A DNA stretch of 18,073 nucleotides from an uncultured bacterium (GTDB lineage Bacteria > Bacillota > Clostridia > Christensenellales > Borkfalkiaceae), in contig CAKXBD010000029.1 of assembly GCA_934871445.1 (NCBI GenBank), forward strand, positions 1-18,073. Reading direction: 5' to 3'. A program made the translations under genes and the position numbers. Below, piece by piece: positions 15,910-18,073 of the stretch (position 1 is its first letter; every line of letters begins with the position of its first letter). The notes under the pieces are model-generated. The model did not search any database. It was not told the DNA's origin and saw nothing but the letters and a program-made list of their open reading frames with translations.

Positions 15910-15978
15910 TCAAAAACTTTTCAGTCTTTCAATATAAAGATTTGCGGCTATTCTGCCCAAATCCTGCGCAAAATACTT
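15910..15978 (-). pseudogene. Possible 3' remnant of an integrase gene
   Basis: A 22-codon stretch without a start codon reads on the minus strand (KYFAQDLGRIAANLY, then a short basic tail) and stops 6 nt before the tRNA fragment. It is preceded in frame by a TAA. Tyrosine recombinase genes often end directly beside their attachment site with short basic FAQ-type tails, which is why I suggest this. It is a similarity by eye over very few residues, so treat it as tentative. Confidence 0.25.
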
Positions 15979-16042
15979 TTATAAAAATTGCCTTTTTTGC
16001 TTCCATGTACGTCTTATTTTTTCGCCTTTTTCTAAAAAACTA

Positions 16043-16071
16043 TTGACTTTATCAGAATATCGTGCTATAAT
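16043..16071 (+). promoter_or_regulatory. Promoter of the candidate antitoxin RNA (RNA II)
   Basis: TTGACT (16043-16048), a 17-nt spacer ending in TGC (extended -10) and TATAAT (16066-16071). Predicted transcript start about 16078. Confidence 0.85.
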
Positions 16072-16077
16072 AAAAAC

Positions 16078-16167
16078 ACAACAAGGGCGAAACCCTAAAC
16101 GGTTAGCCCCGTGAGTGATTATCTAAAAATAACCGCCAACGCTGCCAACGCCAGGGCGGTTATTTTT
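16078..16167 (+). ncRNA. Candidate antisense antitoxin RNA of about 90 nt
   Basis: Starts just after a consensus extended -10 promoter and ends at a 13-bp terminator. No plausible ORF lies inside. It converges with the 34-codon ORF transcript, and their last 40-45 nt are fully complementary, covering the shared terminator and the ORF stop codon. Its 5' end (16079-16107) can fold as GGG-CGAAA-CCC and is nearly identical in sequence to the 5' end of the opposing transcript, including CAACAAGGG and CGGTTAGC. The size and convergent layout match RNA II of Fst/par loci or RatA-type antitoxins. Function is inferred from architecture only. Confidence 0.6.
16125..16167. terminator. Shared bidirectional terminator of the convergent RNA pair
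   Basis: AAAAATAACCGCC (16125-16137) pairs perfectly with GGCGGTTATTTTT (16155-16167) around a 17-nt loop that itself contains CCAACGC twice (16136-16142 and 16145-16151). A and T runs on both sides allow function in both directions. The stop codon of the 34-codon ORF (16160-16162) lies inside the stem. Confidence 0.88.
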
Positions 16168-16264
16168 TTATGGTTACATAGATTTTGTCTTTTGTAACAT
16201 GGAAAGAAGTTATGTAGCCCTCCTGAACAAGCCAGGAAAGGAGCGCGATAATTTCAAACCGCAT
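16160..16264 (-). CDS. 34-residue peptide, candidate type I toxin
   Basis: Small ORF with an optimal ribosome site: AAGGAGGTGG ends 4-5 nt before the ATG at 16264. The peptide has a hydrophobic N-terminal stretch (FEIIALLSWLV, residues 3-13), a middle EGYITSFHV and a lysine-rich C terminus ending TIKK. This hydrophobic-then-basic layout and the size resemble type I toxins such as Fst or TxpA. However, the hydrophobic part is short (about 11 strong residues) for a membrane span, and I do not recognise the family. Its transcript starts from a perfect consensus promoter (16332-16360). The 5' leader can pair UCCU with AGGA of the ribosome site, and its GGCGGTTA (16302-16295) can pair with TAACCGCC near its own 3' end, both of which would limit translation. 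The stop codon lies in the terminator shared with the opposing RNA. Confidence 0.65.
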   Translation of the reverse strand: MRFEIIALLSWLVQEGYITSFHVTKDKIYVTIKK

Positions 16265-16331
16265 AAAACCACCTCCTTTTTACGAGAGGATTGCTAACCG
16301 CCTTTGAGTTTTACCCTTGTTGCTTGAAGAT

Positions 16332-16360
16332 ATTATACCATATTTTGGAAACATTGTCAA
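16332..16360 (-). promoter_or_regulatory. Perfect consensus promoter of the 34-codon ORF (RNA I)
   Basis: On the minus strand, TTGACA (16360-16355), a 17-nt spacer and TATAAT (16337-16332). Predicted start about 16325, giving a leader of about 60 nt and a transcript of about 200 nt to the shared terminator. Confidence 0.9.
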
Positions 16361-16371
16361 TAAAAAATCTG

Positions 16372-16399
16372 AACGGCGCCGCTTCCGGCGTCGTTTTTT
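16372..16399 (+). terminator. Terminator-like hairpin beside the RNA I promoter
   Basis: AACGGCGCCG (16372-16381) pairs with CGGCGTCGTT (16386-16395) with one G-U, a CTTC loop, then TTTT. On the plus strand it would stop transcripts coming out of the RNA module. On the minus strand it is followed by CAGATTTTTT and may also insulate the module from upstream transcription. Confidence 0.7.
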
Positions 16400-16680
16400 G
16401 TGTCCTTGCTTTGATCCAGAGCGCCGGGCGCAGGAATCGTTATTTATCCGCTTTCCGAGCAGCTTCACCGTGGCGGCTGTTCTCCCGCCGACAAGCTCCA
16501 ACACCGAGAAAGCCGCCTGCGGCTTTCCGTTTTCTTTCTTCCATATCCCGGAAGCCCGCCGGGCTTCCCCGTTTCTATAATTCCGCCTTCCTTCCCGCGG
16601 CTTTGGCGCCCTCTTTCCGGCGCCGCCGCGTATTCCTTCTATAAACAATTCTTTTCTATATACTATTATATAGGTATTAC
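16400..16680. other. Non-coding stretch with GC-rich hairpins
   Basis: I see no credible gene here; the open frames are arginine- or proline-rich shadows. It holds three near-perfect GC-rich inverted repeats. These are GAAAGCCGC/GCGGCTTTC (16508-16527), GGAAGCCCG/CGGGCTTCC (16550-16568) and GGCGCC/GGCGCC (about 16603-16623). They are followed by an AT-rich tract (16630-16680) leading to the iteron-like repeats. The AT-rich tract next to the repeats would suit strand opening at an origin. Confidence 0.5.
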
Positions 16681-16756
16681 TGTCCCAAAAATGTCATGGC
16701 TGACCGTACCGTTTTTGTCACCTTGCCGTTTCCTTTTTGTCACCTCCAAACTGACA
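16679..16756. repeat. Iteron-like 22-bp direct repeats
   Basis: Two adjacent 22-bp units (16701-16722 and 16723-16744) match at 18 of 22 positions and both end TTTTTGTCACC. A weaker unit at 16679-16700 carries TGTCA in register within 2 bp, and an inverted TGACA follows at 16752-16756. Repeats of one-to-two helical turns next to a replication-type gene suggest a replication origin or the autoregulatory site of that protein. Confidence 0.6.
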
Positions 16757-16781
16757 TTTTGAATACACTGCAAAATGCACG

Positions 16782-16816
16782 AAAAAAGCGCCCGGCGAAT
16801 CGGCCGCCAAACGCTT
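16782..16816 (-). terminator. Terminator of the replication-type gene
   Basis: In minus-strand RNA a 12-bp stem (16816-16805 with 16797-16786) includes three G-U wobbles, has a 7-nt loop, and is followed by U6 (16787-16782). On the plus strand the wobbles become A-C mismatches, so it is specific to the minus strand and ends the transcript of the 16911-17933 gene. Confidence 0.85.
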
Positions 16817-16866
16817 TTTTTATCACGACTATAAGCGCGGATTTCTCCACGCTTTTATTTTTTCAT

Positions 16867-16914
16867 TCAGTTCGCCCTAAACTCCACTCCCGCCGCGAAG
16901 CCGTTTCCTTTCAT
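16867..16914 (-). CDS. 15-codon ORF coupled to the replication-type gene, possible gene remnant
   Basis: The ATG (16914-16912) overlaps the TGA of the upstream gene as ATGA, and AAAGGAGG lies 6 nt before it. This is a first-rate, translationally coupled start, but the frame stops after MKGNGFAAGVEFRAN. In comparable elements a DnaC-type helicase loader often follows a protein like the upstream one, so this may be the surviving start of a deleted gene, or a true micro-peptide. Confidence 0.4.
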   Translation of the reverse strand: MKGNGFAAGVEFRAN

Positions 16915-17933
16915 AGCCGGCCTCCTTTGGGATAACAATCGCACATTTGCCCGTTCGGTAAAAATCCCGTATCCGAACACTTCACGCAACGATACCTCGG
17001 CCGTAAATCCTCCGGGGAGATGTTCATCGCCTGCATGCGTTCCGCCATCACGGCCGCCCAGCGTTTCTGTTCCCCTTTTGCTTTCCTTGATTCTTCCGTC
17101 TGTCCGAATGCCTCATACCTTCCGATTTTCGGCGTTAACATATTATAACGCCGTTCGGCTTCCCGGTATTGCTCGTCCGCGTGCAAACGCGCTTTCATCT
17201 GTTCCGCCGGCGCATTTGCACGATCCCGCGCCACTGCATAAAAATGTTCCCGCTCTGACTTCGCATCCAGCTCCGCGATCTTCGGATCGACATAGCCCTT
17301 TTTCTCCGAAGCCTTGGCTTCCCGCTCCTTCGTTTTCAACAGTTTCTTATTGATTCGGTACGCACTCCATCGGCTACCGTTCGGTGCTTTGCTTTCGCAC
17401 GTTATCAGATGCGCGCGTTTCAGGACGTCAAGGCATCTTTGCACCGTGGAAGATGAAAGCCCCAACAGCTTCGCCATTCCTCGGATCGAACCGCTATATT
17501 TCCCCGCTCCCGGATTGCCGCAATGCGTCCGGATCAAGGACAGCACAAGAATCTCCGAATGCGTCAGATAGCGTTTTCCTTCCCCAAAAATCTCAAATTC
17601 TTTCTGATACAGGTATAACTCCGAACGGATAAACCCGTTTCCGCACTTCTCGCCCGCATATGTATACGCTGCACACGCCCGCCGGCTCTTGTCCTGCACG
17701 ACCATTTTCTCCGCTTTCAATTCCTTCACCTGACGCGCGATTTGCCGTTCAGAAAGCCGGAAATCCTTGGCAAACGTCTTGAAGCTCGAACGGCAAATCC
17801 CCTCTTTTGCGTTCGCGGAGGAAAACGTGAAAATCTTGCCGAGGGTCAGAAGCCCCGCAGCCGTAAATCCCTTGCTCAAAAATTCGTAGGGGATCCTTAT
17901 GTAGTTTTCGGTTTCCTTTACCGCTTCCGACAT
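16911..17933 (-). CDS. Replication-initiator-like double winged-helix protein with C-terminal zinc knuckle
   Basis: 340 residues, probably acting in replication of the integrated element. An N-terminal winged helix (about 18-95) has a helix-turn-helix around RLSERQIARQVKELKAEK. A second winged helix (about 118-198) holds GSIRGMAKLLGLSSSTVQR (148-166). A charged helical, probably coiled-coil region follows (200-305). The C terminus carries RCVKCSDTGFLPNGQMCDC, with C316, C319, C331 and C333 as likely zinc ligands, a knuckle typical of the N terminus of DnaC/DnaI-type helicase loaders, but no ATPase domain follows. I prefer the ATG at 17933, which has AAGGAAGG 7 nt upstream; an ATG at 17966 would add 11 residues with a poor ribosome site. 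It resembles phage or ICE replisome organisers (DnaD-like) but could also be a transcription regulator. Confidence 0.8.
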   Translation of the reverse strand: MSEAVKETENYIRIPYEFLSKGFTAAGLLTLGKIFTFSSANAKEGICRSSFKTFAKDFRLSERQIARQVKELKAEKMVVQDKSRRACAAYTYAGEKCGNGFIRSELYLYQKEFEIFGEGKRYLTHSEILVLSLIRTHCGNPGAGKYSGSIRGMAKLLGLSSSTVQRCLDVLKRAHLITCESKAPNGSRWSAYRINKKLLKTKEREAKASEKKGYVDPKIAELDAKSEREHFYAVARDRANAPAEQMKARLHADEQYREAERRYNMLTPKIGRYEAFGQTEESRKAKGEQKRWAAVMAERMQAMNISPEDLRPRYRCVKCSDTGFLPNGQMCDCYPKGGRL

Positions 17934-18017
17934 TTCTTTGCCTTCCTTTGTCCGTTCAGACTTCATTACCCCAGCAATCCCAGCCGGTTATTTCTTCTCT
18001 GGCGAACAGCTCAATAG

Positions 18018-18073
18018 CGGGGCCCCCCCCCCCGCGGGGGGGGGGGGTGTGGGGGGGGGGGGGGGGGGGGGGG
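18018..18073. other. G/C homopolymer run at the end, likely assembly artefact
   Basis: From about 18018 the sequence is runs of C then almost pure G to the last base, with no resemblance to the neighbouring composition. Poly-G tails of this kind are typical of no-signal base calls in two-colour sequencing or of a misassembled contig end, so no biology should be read into it. Confidence 0.9.

Larger units (their letters stand above)
16079..16322. repeat. Inverted repeat formed by the two convergent RNA leaders
   Basis: The left arm 16079-16107 (plus) and right arm 16322-16293 (minus) share CAACAAGGG exactly, then eight positions where all differences are transitions, then CGGTTAGC exactly. 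The arms begin 7-9 nt after the respective -10 boxes, so both transcripts carry the same leader sequence. Confidence 0.8.
15905..18017. mobile_element. Left part of a tRNA-Val-integrated genetic element
   Basis: Inferred element body, from the tRNA junction to the right end of readable sequence. It contains a possible integrase-tail remnant, a convergent toxin/antisense-like RNA pair, GC-rich hairpins, iteron-like repeats and a replication-type winged-helix protein with a DnaC-like zinc knuckle. No integrase, relaxase or capsid gene lies in the window, so the element type (integrative plasmid, conjugative element or phage satellite) is open. Confidence 0.6.

Noticed and set aside
15897..16100. 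Split or intron-containing tRNA-Val
   Set aside because: No 5' half (GGTCTCG acceptor strand, D arm or CATGC) is visible upstream on the minus strand, so a truncation is the simpler reading.
16280..16648. 122-codon arginine-rich minus-strand frame
   Set aside because: Runs through GC-rich hairpins, a terminator and the RNA I promoter; low complexity and no ribosome site.
16741..16851. GTG-initiated frame of about 36 codons reading through the replication gene terminator
   Set aside because: Reads across the terminator stem and loop and has no convincing ribosome site.
16696..16935. 79-codon plus-strand frame over the iteron-like repeats
   Set aside because: Crosses the repeats, a terminator and the end of the replication-type gene; no ribosome site.
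18018..18073. G-quadruplex or telomere-like repeat
   Set aside because: Nearly pure homopolymer at the very end of the window; a sequencing or assembly artefact is far more likely.

Overview
The window reads as a chromosomal segment of an uncultured anaerobic Firmicute, probably a gut-type Clostridia. The signs are a pyruvate:ferredoxin oxidoreductase, a group II ECF transporter core next to truA, Shine-Dalgarno sites of the AAGGAGG type, many textbook sigma-A promoters, and dense rho-independent terminators. The right end (from about 18018) collapses into G/C homopolymer and looks like a contig-end artefact. No species can be named from the sequence alone.

Layout. Positions 1-3900 (minus strand): mnmE (tRNA modification GTPase), a LysR-type regulator, and lepA, which runs off the left edge. 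Positions 3925-9976 (minus strand): an operon reading fused ecfA1-ecfA2, ecfT, truA, a CPBP-family membrane protease and a PYNQ-repeat membrane protein. It starts at an extended -10 promoter with a structured leader and ends at a strong terminator. Positions 10123-13940 (plus strand): pyruvate:ferredoxin oxidoreductase with its own consensus promoter and terminator. Positions 13965-15593: a small serine-rich putative lipoprotein (minus) and a family 4 glycosyltransferase (plus), driven by two divergent consensus promoters.

The character changes at about 15859-15904. There lies the 3' half only of a tRNA-Val(CAC) gene on the minus strand, still followed by its own terminator. This is the usual scar of site-specific integration into a tRNA gene. 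It implies that the chromosome is to the left and an integrated element begins at about 15905 and continues past the right edge. The element part holds a short degenerate coding remnant next to the junction that could be an integrase tail, and a compact convergent two-RNA module resembling a type I toxin-antitoxin locus. It also holds a run of GC-rich hairpins, iteron-like 22-bp repeats, and a replication-type double winged-helix protein with a DnaC/DnaI-like zinc knuckle but no ATPase domain.

The most interesting candidate is the convergent two-RNA module at 16043-16360. A 34-codon ORF with a perfect Shine-Dalgarno site and consensus promoter faces a roughly 90-nt RNA that has its own consensus promoter. 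The two share a bidirectional terminator that overlaps the ORF stop codon, and their 5' leaders are near-identical. The layout matches the Fst/par and TxpA/RatA type of module, but the leader repeats are inverted rather than direct and the peptide is not a recognised toxin. The fused EcfA1-EcfA2 polypeptide with a long disordered linker is the second notable item.
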